In this document: one piece after another, positions 11,601 through 24,100 of the stretch | Numbering within the stretch: the first letter of the stretch is position 1 | Layout: every line of letters starts with the position of its first letter | Origin: Ophthalmolycus amberensis | Lineage: Eukaryota > Chordata > Actinopteri > Perciformes > Zoarcidae | Reading direction: 5' to 3' | Length of the DNA: 64,000 nt | NCBI GenBank assembly: GCA_024529925.1 | Contig: JAFEUB010000909.1 | Coordinates: forward strand, 1,271,501 to 1,335,500 | Position numbers and translations under genes: made by a program | The notes under the pieces: model-generated | Told to the model about the DNA's origin: nothing | Databases searched by the model: none | The model's input: only the letters and a program-made list of their open reading frames with translations

Positions 11601-14600
11601 AATACATCAAAGGCGCTGCAGGGCCAGGTGATGCAGTATTGGGAACATGTCAGCCCATCAGTAGTGGCCGAGCTGGACCAGAGAGGAGGAGAGGAGAGGA
11701 GAAGAGAGGAGAAGAGAGGACGAGGTGGTACTACTGTCTGAATCATGTGCGTCTCGTACTCATCTTCCACAGCGCACCGATTCACAGTCATTAACACTCT
11801 GCTGATAATGATGTCATGGCTGCGTACCTTCCGCTCTGATGTCATTCAGTCACTTGCAGTAATTTCTCCATAATGCCTATTCTCTGTGTCATTACCGACT
11901 ACACTGACGAGTGCTGTTATTCTGGATTAGAAAGAGCTGTGACTCTCTAATGAGGTGTAACTGACCAGGGGTGTCTGTCCCTCAGTTATCAGATCACGGT
12001 GCACTCAGTGCTCAAATATGGGCTGATCTTCACTTGATAGGGAGACAAGAATCGCCCTCTTTGTTTCAATATTGTATTAGCGCCGTCTAGAGTAATCAAG
12101 GCATCGAGGGACATGGTCCTGTCAGCGTGTCATAAGTCACTTCGTCACAGAATTGTTAAAGTGAATTGAAGTGGTAAGGTTTAGAGCTGCATTCCAGCGA
12201 TGCTTTTTGTCTTGCTGCATGTGTCCGGTTAAATCTTCAACTGTCAGGGCTATATGGCACTTTAAGTAAAGATATTAACTAAAAATCTGCGGGTTTTTTT
12301 CTCCCATAGAGAGACACATACTTGCGTTCGATCGATATTCTTCCAACAGACCTTTGACTGGAAGTCCGGTGAGATTCTCTCGTTTTGCATTAGGCAGTGA
12401 ACAACCGGGATCCATCATGAAATCAAAGGCTTTGGGAGGATTGAACTGAATACTGATCTGAGGTCTGCAGTCCTGCTGGGCCACTGCAGAGACGAGCTCC
12501 TCTTCAGAAATGAGAAAAGGAACCGGTGCTTTGATTCCATTCAAACTCTGAAACGAAGAGAATTTAGGATTTAGAATTGATCTGTCAGTGTACAAATATG
12601 TATTACCACACTAGTTCCCCCGTCCATGTTTGCGTCTATATATGCTGTGCTGATTGTGTTAAGAGCTCTCTCAATTTATTTAATTACCACTGGGGATATT
12701 CACTCTGGTAATATGACGCCGCTCTGCTGCATTATTTTAAACTAGAATATTACTCCCATTGACCCATTCAGAGTCGATCACCAGACGCAAAGCACACGTT
12801 GTCTGTGATGAATGGCATAGTTTGGAGTGGTTGATTTTAGAGACATACGACACGGTCAGTCCCCTCTCACGTCCGCTTCCTGTTGCCGTTGACAAACAAG
12901 GCTTGGATTTCTCAGCATGCCAGGCATTCTTTTCACCCTGTCTTTCCTGGAGTTTTGAAAGGCCTCTGAGCCTCCCACCCAGAATCACCGAGCATAAAGA
13001 CACACAAAGCTGCGGGGTTATTCAGTTTGTTCTAAGCTCTCTTCCCCATCGGCTGTTTGCCTAGTAATTCAATTCAGATGTGCAGGATCCAAAAACATGT
13101 TTGCTTGAATGAAATCCACCCCTCCACCCACTCTGACCAAGGACTGTGCTTTTCTTAGCGCCGTTCCAAGTTGGACAGCCATGCGAGGTACTGCCACCTC
13201 GGCCTTTTAGCTTCAAACCCTCTTAAGAGACAGACATCTTTTCTCTGGACCGGCTCAGCAACTTTTTGCTGTTTTTTCCTCCTTTAAAACTTCCTGTTAC
13301 TATGTCCAATCCACTCTAAGACCGGTTCCGGGTGTTTTTCCTTGCTCGTTGAGAGTTATGCACCACTGCAGACCTGTTTACAACAAGCCCGTCTGTGTAA
13401 AGAGCATGATTTCTGTCTGCCGATGTAGATACCATCTAGTTCCAGGTCGGCCTTTATCCGTCCTATCGCGTAGATGTTGTTTATATTTAAAACACGGCTC
13501 ATGTTCCTTGTGGTTTCCTTATTACACTTTGCTTGTGGATCATGAAACCAGACGTATGAAGCTCACATGGGCTAGAGGAATATTACCTCTACACATAAAG
13601 CAAGTGAAAGAAGGCATTGATTCGTGAGTGTTTGGTTTAATTCATGATTGAGCCATTAGTCTAGTTTTCCAATTTCACAAAACCACATGTTGTGCTCTCA
13701 GAGCTCCGGAGAACTTAATACATTTAAATTAGTAAAAACAACGTATGCAGATTTTGATATATATCATTCAAAAATGTTCTGATTTGAGAAGAGGAATTTG
13801 CTCTGGCAGGTAGGATACAGTTCAGAATAGTTTTGCATATGTGCAACCTGCATACTCTATTTTTCTCCACATTCTGTGGCGCTGCTGAACGAAAAGACAG
13901 CCCGGAGTTAAAACGAGTGCCTTCAAACTTAGAAATATGTGTAGAGTACACGATTGGTGTATTCCAGGATATGAATAATTAATAGGCATCATTTCAAATT
14001 CTCACTGAAGTGCTTCCCAAAATGTGCTGGCACCCAGGTCTAGAGGTCTCAAACAGCCCTCACAATATATGGAGAATTCAGGCATATTGTACATTAAGTA
14101 GAACAACAAAGCACAACTCAAATATACATGACATGTGGGACCTGGGATTTCAACCTAGCAGGTCAACACTTTTTCTGCCATGAAGCTTCATCAAAGCCTT
14201 CTCCGTGTTGTGTGGAATTGTGTTCTCTGTGCATCATCAGTATGCATTGACCTTATATGCTCTTAAGTCTGGAGAAACCAAAAAAAAGTCCTGAGCAAGG
14301 GATCTTAATATAGCCATGTTTAACAACAGTAAATATTTTCCTCACTCCAACTGGTATTAACAGAATCAAAGCGTTCTTTAGACACGGGAGAAACCAATTT
14401 GCTTAAGATTTAAAAGGAGGAAAAGGTTGGACCTTCCTTTAAAAAAAAAAAAAAAAAAGTGGCGGAAAAAAAGCAAAGATTTGGAACAATTCTTAGCAGC
14501 GTGAAGCAAGAGAGTGTACAGAAGTCTCAATGCAAACCTTGTTCCCTAGCAGACCACGTTGGAGAGAGCGAGAGGTTGAGAAGGGGGTGGGGAGGGATAT

Positions 14601-17600
14601 TGAAGAAAGGTTAGCCTAGAGGAACAAGACTCCTTTCTCCCCCCCCACCCCCCTCCACCCCTTGACCCTCCCATGTGACAAGTTGAGCCAACAAGTGCTC
14701 TATTCAGCCAGGCAGCCAGGGGAAATGACTGCGAGGCTGAGCGCTGCCTAATGAAAGTAGAGACGCTGGTTATTATTATTGTCTTTATTATCCTCGTCGT
14801 AGCCGCAATGCCGGTCAGTTCTCGGCTAGTTTCTGTGCGTTAAGTATTGTTAAAATAGCTAAAAAGATCCACGCTGCATGCTAAAGGAAGTTCCATCTTC
14901 CTGTTCTTCACCACTTATCTTAAGTTATACAGAACTTTCAGTGTTTTTCTTACATCAGGGTCATCTGCAGTGTAACGTGGCAGTGTAATCCACCCATGGG
15001 CGTCTGCGTCTTCCCATCAAGTGACTGCTGTGAGACAGAGTGGGAGATGATGTCTCCACTTGTTCATTGGTATTCAGTTAAACTTAGCCTGATTGTGTTT
15101 GTTTGGGGCTCACTGGTGTGACTTTTGGACTCGGTAGCACCGTTGTTTTTCTTGTTGGACTGAACAAACAGTTCTCTCCTCAGCTAAATGGCCATAATAG
15201 TCTTGGCACGGGTCTGCAGGGCTTTTTAGTGTTCCTTGGTGCCGGTCCAGATTGCATCACAGGGCCGGTCACACGCACAGACTGATGTTATGTTTACCGT
15301 AGAGGGCATTCACACATGATGGACTGTTTACAGCATGCATTTCTTTTGAACAATGGGCAACAGCAATCCTGTGCGGTATCCACTGTGGGATAGTTATATG
15401 CTCGTTTCAGCCAAAGGCATAATAGCTTTGATGGATTACATTCACTATCTTTCAAATGTTATGTGTCAGACACTCGTTACACATTTGTCACCTCCTGCTC
15501 GTAACTTCTTTGTGTCTGTTCTTCTCTCGCTTTCTTTTCTCGTCATAAACAGTCCAATAAAGTCCCAGTGGTGCAGCATGCCCACCATGTCCACCCACTG
15601 ACACCCCTCATCACCTACAGCAATGAACACTTCTCCCCCGGCACGCCGCCATCACACCTTTCCCCGGAGATCCTCGACCCAAAGACAGGTAATTTGTCAT
15701 AGATGGACATTGATTCACTTCACTGTACACTGTAGATGTTAAAGTGATATTCCACATAAAATCGGTCAGTGGTCCTGAAATGTGGCTGTAAAAAATTGCA
15801 CTTTTGTGAGAGGCTTTAGTCAATTTAAATTCATGTCAGTTACGATGAGTCCAAATAATTACCACTTGTCGCAGTTGAAAAGAAGTATCGGATTATCCAC
15901 AGCAACCAGGAGGCCGGCACTGAATGGGCCCAAACGAAGGCACGCTAATGAGCTCGATAGGGTCATGAAGGGAACAGCATGTAAAGAAACATTTTGGGGA
16001 AAAAAACCGGTTTCAGTTTGGAAAGTACTGAGCAAGTTTCTATGGACATTTTGTCTTTTTTTTTCACCTTGAAAACTGGTCACTATTGGAAACACCGAAG
16101 TGAATTCACCACAGCTGCTGTACTCTGAAGGCAGATAGATTTTGCAAGGAGCATCAAAAGTACGGCAGATGTTAGATATTGTTTTAAAAATATCTATGTA
16201 TATAGCATGTCACCTCAGCAGATATATACGCTGCATTTTAAAAGCATGTTTCCTCTGTCTGTGGCTCCTGCAGGTATTCCTCGGACACCTCACCCGTCAG
16301 AGCTCTCTCCATACTACCCGCTGTCTCCTGGTGCTGTTGGTTCCATCGCACACCCTCTTGGCTGGTTCATGCAACAGTAAGTCACTTCTATTCTCAGCTG
16401 TCCACTCAGCCAGATGTGTTTTGTTCTTAGTCGCAAATCACGCCACAGTTAAAGTACTGATGCTAGCGAATTAACTGTGAGTTCAGATTTAGGAAAGCAC
16501 AACAAATTTGTTTGATAAAGCTCAAGATGAAAACGATGACAAGGACACCAAGTTTGTTTAAAGTGATGGCTGATTTTTATGCTCTGTCGTCTAAGTGCAG
16601 GAGCACCATATCTGTACCATAGCAAGTGTTTTTACATTTGAGTTCACCAGGAGGAATTTATGAACATTTACGGGTTCTGCTACGGCTCTCGTAATCAATT
16701 GCAACGCCGCTGTTCCACAAGCAGGGGATTTGAGTTGATGAGTAGAGGATTAGTGCTGGTGGGTTAGCTGTCAGCTGTGTTTGATCCACCTCACACCTCA
16801 CTCTGTCTCCCTCTGTCTCTCAGGCAGGGCCAGCCCATGTACTCCATCCCTCCGGGGGGATTCCGTCACCCCTATCCAGCGCTAGCAATGAATGCATCCA
16901 TGTCCAGGTGAGCGGATCATGTTCGGCAACACCCCCACCCTCCCAAAGGGAGACATCTAATATCTGCTGCTTCCATGACATGCTGTAATCACATTTCTCT
17001 TGCCCTCTATGCCAGCCTTTTTAAACAAGTAGTGAAATAAATGGCTGGTGTGCATCTTTAAACTCCAATTGTCTACAACTTTTTTGGCAACAATTTACAG
17101 AAATAGAATGAGTCTTATTTGGAATAAGACACTTGCAGCTGTGTCAGGACTGCAAAGGGATATGAGGTCTGAAGTCTATCACAGACAAGTTCAGCTTCTT
17201 AAATTGAGGGAAGGCATTATTGGCATTCAGTACTCCTCTCCTGTCTTTTCTCCTTGAGCTAAACTGCTCTGGTCAAGCCAATGTTCTGAGCCACTCCACA
17301 ACACACACACACACACACATAAAGCAGAGATGAAAGGGCTGAGAATCAATAACGACAAATCAAAGCTCATCTGAACCTACCGGTACATGTCCAATCAGAC
17401 TAAACTCTCTGACCCTCTTTCAAAATTGGAAAGATTTGTAGCGAGCCTTCCGGTGTACGTATGAGATGAAATATTCAGAAGGGTCCCTGTGATCAATAGG
17501 ATGTGTAGTTCCATCCTGAGACGGACTCACAACAATCAGAACACGCCTCACGGAAGTCTTTACAGTATTTCATTCATTATTTGTTATTTATACATTGAAA

Positions 17601-20600
17601 TTGTGATTTTGCAAATAAAAATGAAACCAATAGGAGTAAAAGTAAGAAAAAGATCGAATGGCAACAACAAACTGTAGGTAACATCAATATGACTGCATTA
17701 GATGAACGCTAATGGAAGCATTATTTTCAAAATGTGCATGCCATCACTTGGAGCAGCATTGAGATATTCATCAGGGACTTAGTGGGATGTTTACAGATTT
17801 AGTCGGTATCGGTTTATTACCGAGTGGATGAAATGGCACCTCCTTGTTTATACAGCATGAATTATTAAGTGGCACATAGAAAAAATGTTAAATAACGCCA
17901 CACATCAGTTCTTAATAACATATATATTATTAGACTTCATGGCTTTACACACGTTTTTACTTTAGGTCAGATTTTATATTCAGTCAGAGAGTAAATATTG
18001 AATGAGGATTCAGCTTTGAAGTGTGAGCATTTTCCACCTGGACTCCAATATTACATGTGCAGCAGTTACAAAAGTCTCTATGTATATTAAGTTAAGACTG
18101 GGTTGGTCCATACTTGAGTGTAAAGCTGATGACTCTGGACTGCGAGTACAAGGCTATATTGTGCTCGGTCTCTCATGACAGCCTGTGTGACATGTTAAAA
18201 TAGAGGAATTTTCCAATCTAACATTAACCTGCGAGTGTGCGATAGAGGGATATGGAGCTTAATCCCCCCCCTTGTTCATTACAATGCTCCATTGTATTAA
18301 CAATTGGACATAAAGAGAGACAGTGTGAAGGTGTTCTGTGCGGACGGCTGTCAGAACGCGGTGAGGAAAGTGGTTTCAGGTGTCACGGCCATGCTGTTAC
18401 CATGGTAACAACACACTCCACTTTTCTCCAGCCATTGCTGAATAAAGGGGCTTTTGAAAAAGTCTCTATTTCAACAAAAAAAAGCAAGCATGTAACTCAT
18501 TGTGCGTATGAATTTAGTCTAGACTGACGCAGTAGGCACAGTGGATTTCACCCGGAGGTTAAGGCAGGGCGGTTATGTGCCCAAGCTAGCTGAACCTCCT
18601 CTCGACAGGTTAACAGAGGTTTGCTGTTAACCCAGACTCTTAAACTGTTGAATCCTGTTGCCCTCACAGCTTGGTGTCCAGCCGTTTCTCCCCTCACATG
18701 GTGACTTCTCCGCACGGCCTCCACCAGACCGGCATTCCCCATCCCGCCATCGTCTCCCCGGCTATCAAACAGGAGCCCAGTGACATGAGCCCCTCAATGC
18801 ACGCGTAAGAACGTTTAAAAAAAAAAGCCTTTAATTGGATCAAAACCTGCTTTCGTTGCCGCACAATATTTCCCCTTGTTTGCTATAATTCACCAGCACC
18901 TCTCAACCCCTCACAGTTTAATAACAGCATATTTTTTTCACATTTTGGATTAGCAGGAAATCCCCCGTTCCTCCCAAAAAAGAAGAGGACAAGAGGCCTC
19001 ATATCAAGAAACCTCTGAATGCTTTCATGCTGTATATGAAGGAGATGAGAGCCAAAGTAGTGGCAGAGTGCACTCTGAAAGAGAGCGCTGCCATCAACCA
19101 GATCCTTGGAAGACGGGTAAGTAGCAGAGAAGGGCATGCGAGTTTACAACTCTGTGTGTTTTAGCAATTCTTTGATGTCTTCTGTCTTTTCCATCGCTGT
19201 CCACAGTGGCATTCCCTGTCAAGAGAGGAACAAGCCAAATACTATGAGCTGGCCAGAAAAGAGAGGCAACTCCACTCTCAGCTCTACCCAGGGTGGTCAG
19301 CCAGGGATAACTATGTAAGTATCACATTTCCATGATCAGCTCCTATATTAATAAGTAGAGGAAGTTAGAAACAAGCCCTTTTCTCTCACCAGACTCAAAT
19401 CAAATATTACTTTATCAGTCAATTCCAGTAATCACGCTTTTGTTGTTATAAGTCGGTCTTCAGTGAGGGGTTTACTTTCCCTATAAAAACTGTTGTTAAC
19501 AGAATTGTTTTATCTGTGCAGGGAAAGAGGAAAAAGAGGAAGAGGGACAATAAACCCGACTCGAAACCAGAAGGTGAGCGGCCTTTTCTTCCCGACCACC
19601 TTGATCTAGATTATTTCTTCACAAACTGGAAAGTGCAACCCTGCTACACTGAACCTTTATTCTATTGTTTATATCTACCTTTTCTGCATGGATTCTTTTC
19701 ACCACTAACACTTACTAACGTTTTCCGTGCTTCTATACTTTGACAAGCAGCTTATGAGGTTCAATGCTAATAGTGGCAGGTATGTCTGTTGCTGTGCAAC
19801 CAAACGACCTCTGTCATTTGCCCAAATTAAGAGAGCTGTCCACACAGTGCACATGTTGTTGTAGTGTGTCCTGTTCTTCTATTGCATCATGAATGCATAC
19901 CGTCTGAATATGTCTAACATCATGTTTCACTCACTGTGTTGCAATGTGTTTTCAAGTTGATTTGAACGTGTCGTGTTTCACAACTTTCACTGCCATCGTC
20001 TTCACTGTTTTGATAAACACTTGTTCACTTCTGTCAGCGGGAGCATTGAGGGACATGAACCAGATTTGAAGCCAGCAGCAGATCCATAATTCAGATTCCT
20101 CACTTCTCCTTTTGTTCCCGCCAGACTTCTCGATAAGAAACAAGAAGCAGTGCGTGCAGTACCTGCCCTCGGACAAGATGTGCGACAGCCCTGCGTCGTC
20201 CCACGGCAGCATGCTCGACTCACCGGCCACTCCCTCTGCAGCCTTGGCCTCCCCGGCTGCTCCTGCCGCCACTCACTCCGAGCAGGCCCAGCCGTTATCG
20301 CTCACCACCAAACCGGAGGGACGCATGCACCACCACTTCTCCCATTCTGGGAAGGCTTCTGGATCCACATCCTCTTCTTCATCATCCTCCTCCTCTTCCT
20401 CCTCCTCCCATACCCACCACTCAATCCCACATGGTACTTCAGGTAGCCAGTCGACCACACCCATCCTCACCAGGCCAATCCCCTTCACCTCTCTGCACCC
20501 CTCCATGCTTTCCCCCCCTTCCCCTTTCCATCAGGCAGCCCTTCACTCCCATCATGCCCTGTTCCAGTCGCAGCCCCTCTCCTTGGTTACCAAACCAACT

Positions 20601-20606
20601 CAATGA
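8561..20606 (+). CDS. tcf7l1: TCF7L1-like HMG-box transcription factor (3' nine coding exons; 5' exons outside window)
   Basis: TCF/LEF-family nuclear DNA-binding protein that represses Wnt target genes with TLE/Groucho and CtBP and is relieved by beta-catenin. Nine exons with GT-AG junctions (8561-8644, 15553-15688, 16274-16376, 16824-16907, 18670-18804, 18957-19116, 19207-19314, 19522-19573, 20125-20606) sum to 1344 nt, keep one frame and end at TGA, giving 447 residues. Order: YLQMKWPLLDVP segment, proline/serine-rich central region, HMG box, basic tail KRKKRKR, partial C-clamp-like CVQYLP, serine tract, and two CtBP motifs (PLSLTTKP and a terminal PLSLVTKP). The paired CtBP motifs and the SPASSHGSMLDSPATPS stretch fit TCF7L1 rather than LEF1, TCF7 or TCF7L2, which is my comparison from knowledge of the family. 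The beta-catenin-binding N-terminus lies before position 1. The a/b teleost paralogue cannot be assigned. The adjacent tgoln2 supports orthology. Confidence 0.95.
8645..15552 (+). other. 6.9-kb tcf7l1 intron
   Basis: Lies between two in-frame tcf7l1 exons. No coding exon is recognised. Complex segments at about 10470-10940 and 11740-12010 look enhancer-like in composition. There is a CA-rich patch near 11501-11530, a GA-rich tract at about 11680-11722 and an A18 run at 14441-14458. Confidence 0.85.
11740..12010. promoter_or_regulatory. Candidate intronic regulatory block
   Basis: Complex non-coding segment in the 6.9-kb tcf7l1 intron with repeated TGATGTCAT/ATGATGTCAT CRE-like cores (about 11807-11845) and several ATTA cores. 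Function is inferred and unproven. Confidence 0.25.
15553..15688 (+). CDS. tcf7l1: tcf7l1 exon: central region SNKVPVVQ to DPKTG
   Basis: 136 nt after acceptor aacag, ending in donor gtaatt and leaving one base over. It encodes SNKVPVVQHAHH, then PLTPLITYSNEHFSPG and SHLSPEILDPKTG, the family's conserved central region used in TLE/Groucho-type repression. Confidence 0.94.
16274..16376 (+). CDS. tcf7l1: tcf7l1 exon: PSELSPYYPLSPGAVG to HPLGW
   Basis: 103 nt, donor gtaagt after CAACA. It encodes IPRTPHPSELSPYYPLSPG and ends HPLGWFMQ. In mammalian TCF7L1 the residues after HPLGW are LVPQ; here they read FMQQ across the junction with the next exon. Confidence 0.94.
16824..16907 (+). CDS. tcf7l1: tcf7l1 exon: QGQPMYSIPPGGFRHPYPALAM
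   Basis: 84 nt between a pyrimidine-rich acceptor (ctctgtctctcag) and donor gtgagc. It encodes QGQPMYSIPPGGFRHPY and then PALAMNASMS, the standard TCF segment before the SxxSS motif. Confidence 0.94.
16908..18669 (+). other. 1.76-kb tcf7l1 intron
   Basis: Non-coding sequence between two phase-compatible exons. A short CA repeat sits near 17300-17320. Nothing else is recognised. Confidence 0.85.
18670..18804 (+). CDS. tcf7l1: tcf7l1 exon: SLVSS motif to KQEP
   Basis: 135 nt, acceptor ccctcacag, donor gtaaga. Across the preceding junction it completes the SLVSS (SxxSS) motif, then RFSPHMV, GIPHPAIVSPAIKQEPS. The lysine in IKQEP fits a sumoylation-like consensus, which I infer. Confidence 0.93.
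18957..19116 (+). CDS. tcf7l1: tcf7l1 exon: HMG box, first part
   Basis: 160 nt ending phase 0 at donor gtaagt. It encodes KKEEDKRPHIKKPLNAFMLY, then MKEMRAKVVAECTLKESAAI and NQILGRR: helix 1 and most of helix 2 of the TCF/LEF HMG box that bends DNA at CTTTGAT-type sites. Confidence 0.97.
19207..19314 (+). CDS. tcf7l1: tcf7l1 exon: HMG box, second part
   Basis: 36 codons, acceptor ccacag and donor gtaagt, separated from the first HMG exon by a 90-nt intron. It encodes WHSLSREEQAKYYELARKER and then QLHSQLYPGWSARDNY, the last helix and the end of the HMG box. Confidence 0.97.
19522..19573 (+). CDS. tcf7l1: tcf7l1 exon: basic tail (GKRKKRKRDNK)
   Basis: 52 nt between acceptor ctgtgcag and donor gtgagc, leaving one base. 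It encodes GKRKKRKRDNKPDSKPE, the basic tail that serves as nuclear localisation signal and contacts DNA in TCF proteins. Reading through its donor stays open to a TGA at 19741-19743. Confidence 0.93.
20125..20606 (+). CDS. tcf7l1: tcf7l1 terminal exon: C-terminal tail with two CtBP motifs
   Basis: Acceptor cccgccag, stop TGA at 20604-20606. It encodes KKQCVQYLPSDKMCDSPASS, the SMLDSPATPSAALASPAAP block, a first CtBP motif PLSLTTKP (20292-20315), 13 consecutive serines (20370-20408), a proline/histidine-rich stretch and a second CtBP motif PLSLVTKP (20574-20597) almost at the end, as in mammalian TCF7L1. Only one half of a C-clamp-like pattern is visible, as expected for this paralogue. Confidence 0.95.
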
Positions 20607-21110
20607 ATTCGCAAAGGCAATTTTCTCCCATTTATTGTGCTGTATATTGCTTTTTCTTTAAAATAGGTATTAGAACAGCTTTTTTTCTAAATAATGAAAA
20701 GGAAGAAATATTATTGGTCAATATTTGACTATCTCCTTTTCTACAACTCTGAATGAAAACAAAATGTATTTTTTGTAAAGTTTACTGCAGAACTGGTTTC
20801 TTTTTGATGCATTTATCCAATGAACCTCTTGTATAAAAGAACCAATGTACATAACGTTTCTTTATAAAAACAAAAAGGAACAAAAACACGTTTTCTTTTC
20901 AGCCAAAACCTGATTAATGTTAGTATTAAGTTGAAGTCATAGTACTGGCCAATAATTGCAGCCCCCTTTTCAATTCACGAGTGTGTGCCCCTTTCTTTGA
21001 CATGTTAAATAAACATTTGAAATTGTTTCTTAAAAGAAATGTCTCTTTCTGTATTTTTGCATTCTGTCAGCCCATGTTTTTGTCATTTAATAAAGGTTTC
21101 TTTAACGAGG
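20607..21110 (+). other. tcf7l1: tcf7l1 3' UTR with polyadenylation signals
   Basis: AT-rich sequence directly after the tcf7l1 stop. AATAAA hexamers at 21008-21013 and 21089-21094 are the best candidate poly(A) signals. The exact cleavage site is not determined. Confidence 0.65.
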
Positions 21111-24100
21111 TAATGTGGTTTAGATTACTATTCTCATACGAGCGACCACAGCGCATAACAAGTTGAAAACTGCCTTTTGTAGGTGTTACAAATGTAGATT
21201 TAATGAGCAGAATAATTTACAGCCACATTCAAATTGAATAAGACTCCATAACACACCTGCCATTTTTAGTCTTGTGTTTTCCTTTAGCACTATAAAGAAC
21301 ATATTCATAAAAGCCTTGCTGATGGTGGCAGGGAGTTTAATGATTAATAAAGCAGAATTAGGCTAACCACACTGGAAAATGAGCGCCTGAACCAGAGTAA
21401 CAAAATTTGAAGCCCAAAATAAATTCAAATAAAAAAATAATAGACGTCTGCTCCTTCTTGGAATATAGCGTATACAACAATGACAAAAAAGCAGGTCAGC
21501 CTCATCCCAGCACACCAAACCCTGCCTGGGTTCCCTGTTCCTCTTGCACTTTTACTGCATCTTTATTCACCGTTTGGCACACTGCTTAGGATTTAATTAA
21601 CTCAGAGGTAATGGGATGGAGCCCCAGGGACCTCATTAGGCATTTCAATTAGTGAAAAATACACAAGGTAGGTTACAGTTTTTGGTGGCTTTGGAGATGA
21701 GGAGCAGTGCCAGGGATGGACCAATTATGTCAGAGCAGGGGGGTGGCCTGGACGAGCCCACCGATGCCCCCCTCCCCCCTCTCCCGACCGACTGACTTAA
21801 CCAAGATCATACCCACAGGGATATCTACAGGGCTGGGAAATGTTACTTTTCAACAGCAATTGAGCTGATTGGAACATTCAGTATGTTTACATTCCAGTAA
21901 AGATACATTTCCAGAGAGTGCACCATCAGGCACATTGGACCAACAGGGCAGTCTGGGTTAATTGGTTTTAAGCTTAGATACCACAAGAATGATTTCAACA
22001 TTGTCATGAATATCTGGGATTTTAATGAGATTTAGTGAGCAGATATTATTTATCATTATCTCTATTTCAAACAGGCTTCTAAAACTGAAGACAGGTGGAC
22101 TGAGGATGTGTTTCAGTTTAGCCCCGTAGAGGCACCAAACTGTCAAGTTTCCCCCGCTCTGTTTTAAGCCATCATTAGCCATAATAAATCTTTTCTTATT
22201 TGCCGGTCTATCTTACATCATCCCAGGCACAAACCACAGAGTGCCACGGCTGCCTGCTCAGAGTCACTTCACCAATCTGTCAGTGAAATTACAGGTAATG
22301 AGTTGTCAAAACAGCCAGCAAATCTGTCTCCTCAAGGCTATATATCCAGTGCAATGTTCAATTCTCCTAAGACAGTACCCTTATTATGAAACTCAGCCCC
22401 CAAGGGAATAGCTTCAAATGGCCTGGTTCGTTCCTCCATGAAATACATTCCCCTACCTGTGCTTGCTTACTTTTTAAAATATTGTGCATGATATTGAAGA
22501 CAAATCCCATGAAAACTTTATTATTGTTATAACACAATTGGATCGATGGAATTTAATACATAACACATGAGCAAGTAGGATTTTAAAGGATGGCCATTTT
22601 GCTCAGTTTTAAACACAACATCTATTTGAAACAGAATATAAGGTACGATAGCATAAAGTTCCCATGCTCCACTCAAAATGTAACACGCCACTGTTTACCT
22701 CTAATAACGTATCTGGTTGCTGCTCCACTCAACATCTGCCATGTAAGCACGAGGTCAGATTTAATACATGTTAATTTTTGCTCATTAAATTCTTCCAATC
22801 TCTTGCCAAGGTTCTTTTCTGGGCCTTCCTTTGATCTTGAATTTATTCCAGGTTAACCCTTTGATAGTTCACATGCGTAGTAATATTGCACCGAGTACTG
22901 TCATTCAATAAGTCACTGAAATTGTTTTAAAAAAAGAACAAAATTGCAGCACTTTAAATAAAACAACAGAAACGCACACCTGACAGCACCCTTTAGCCTA
23001 CATGCATACAAAGAAAAAAGGCTGACCCTGATAAAATCCAATCATTGTGTTCTTTAGGTTAACAAGTAGACTACATAAAACTAATCACAAAAGGCTGATT
23101 GTATATCTTCCATTGACTCATGACCTTATATTCCCATTAATAACCGGATGCTGTGCTTGCTTCACATGTGGTTTCTCAAAGTGATATTAATTGATTGTTT
23201 CTGTAACATTCACTGAGCTTAGCAACACTCAGCTGGTGTCTTTGTGAAGATAGGTATAGCTGGCTGTGAGCTTAAGAACCTCCTTAATGTATTATTCATA
23301 CCCATTTGACCTTAAAGATGGGAATGCAAATGTGTGTCAAGAATGAGGGGGATCATCGGACTTTATAAATGTTAAATAGCTTGCCACAATTAAGACATAT
23401 TCATTACAAGAACCCACAGGTCCCCAACACCCAGCTGAGATGTAAAACACCTCCAATTAACATTTTGATGATTATCTCATCTCTTATACTACTGCAAACC
23501 TTCAAATCGAATCCCTATAATATTGTCACTACTTGTGGCGCTCAGCTGTAAAGTTCAGTGACTTCATGTCAATTATTTTTAATGGTATTTTACTCTCTCG
23601 AATAAATACATTTGTAAATCATTAAAAGTTAGCACATGTTTAAACCCTCACAACACATGCACATAAAGCAATCTGATGGCATGATGTGCTTTTGTCACAG
23701 GTTTCTTTCTCAGTTGCAGTGTATATCAATACTGCCATCTGCTGATAGGTCAAATACTGACACGATCACCTCATGTGGAGTATATCTGTATCATGTCCGC
23801 ACCTAACCTGTGGGTGGCAGTAATAACACAAATGTGATGGATCATTAGGAGAACAAAAAGTGACAAAATAAAATAATAATTGCAATTATTAGTATTATTG
23901 TAATAACAATATATATGTATGTATTATAACATTTAACTTTTCATTAGTGCTCTCTTTACCTTACAAGTCCAGGTCAGCCGAATACAATGGGGTGTAAGTA
24001 CAATAGGAGGATGTCAGCTATACATACAGAATTATCTGTATCTGAATCTGGCCTAAATATTTAGTCTCCCTTTGTTTCCACACATGCCAGACAAATCAAA

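Noticed and set aside
14560..14830. Alternative internal tcf7l1 promoter giving an N-truncated form
   Set aside because: The block is GA/CT-rich and upstream of an exon, and LEF1/TCF7 have such promoters, but no start site or first exon can be shown.
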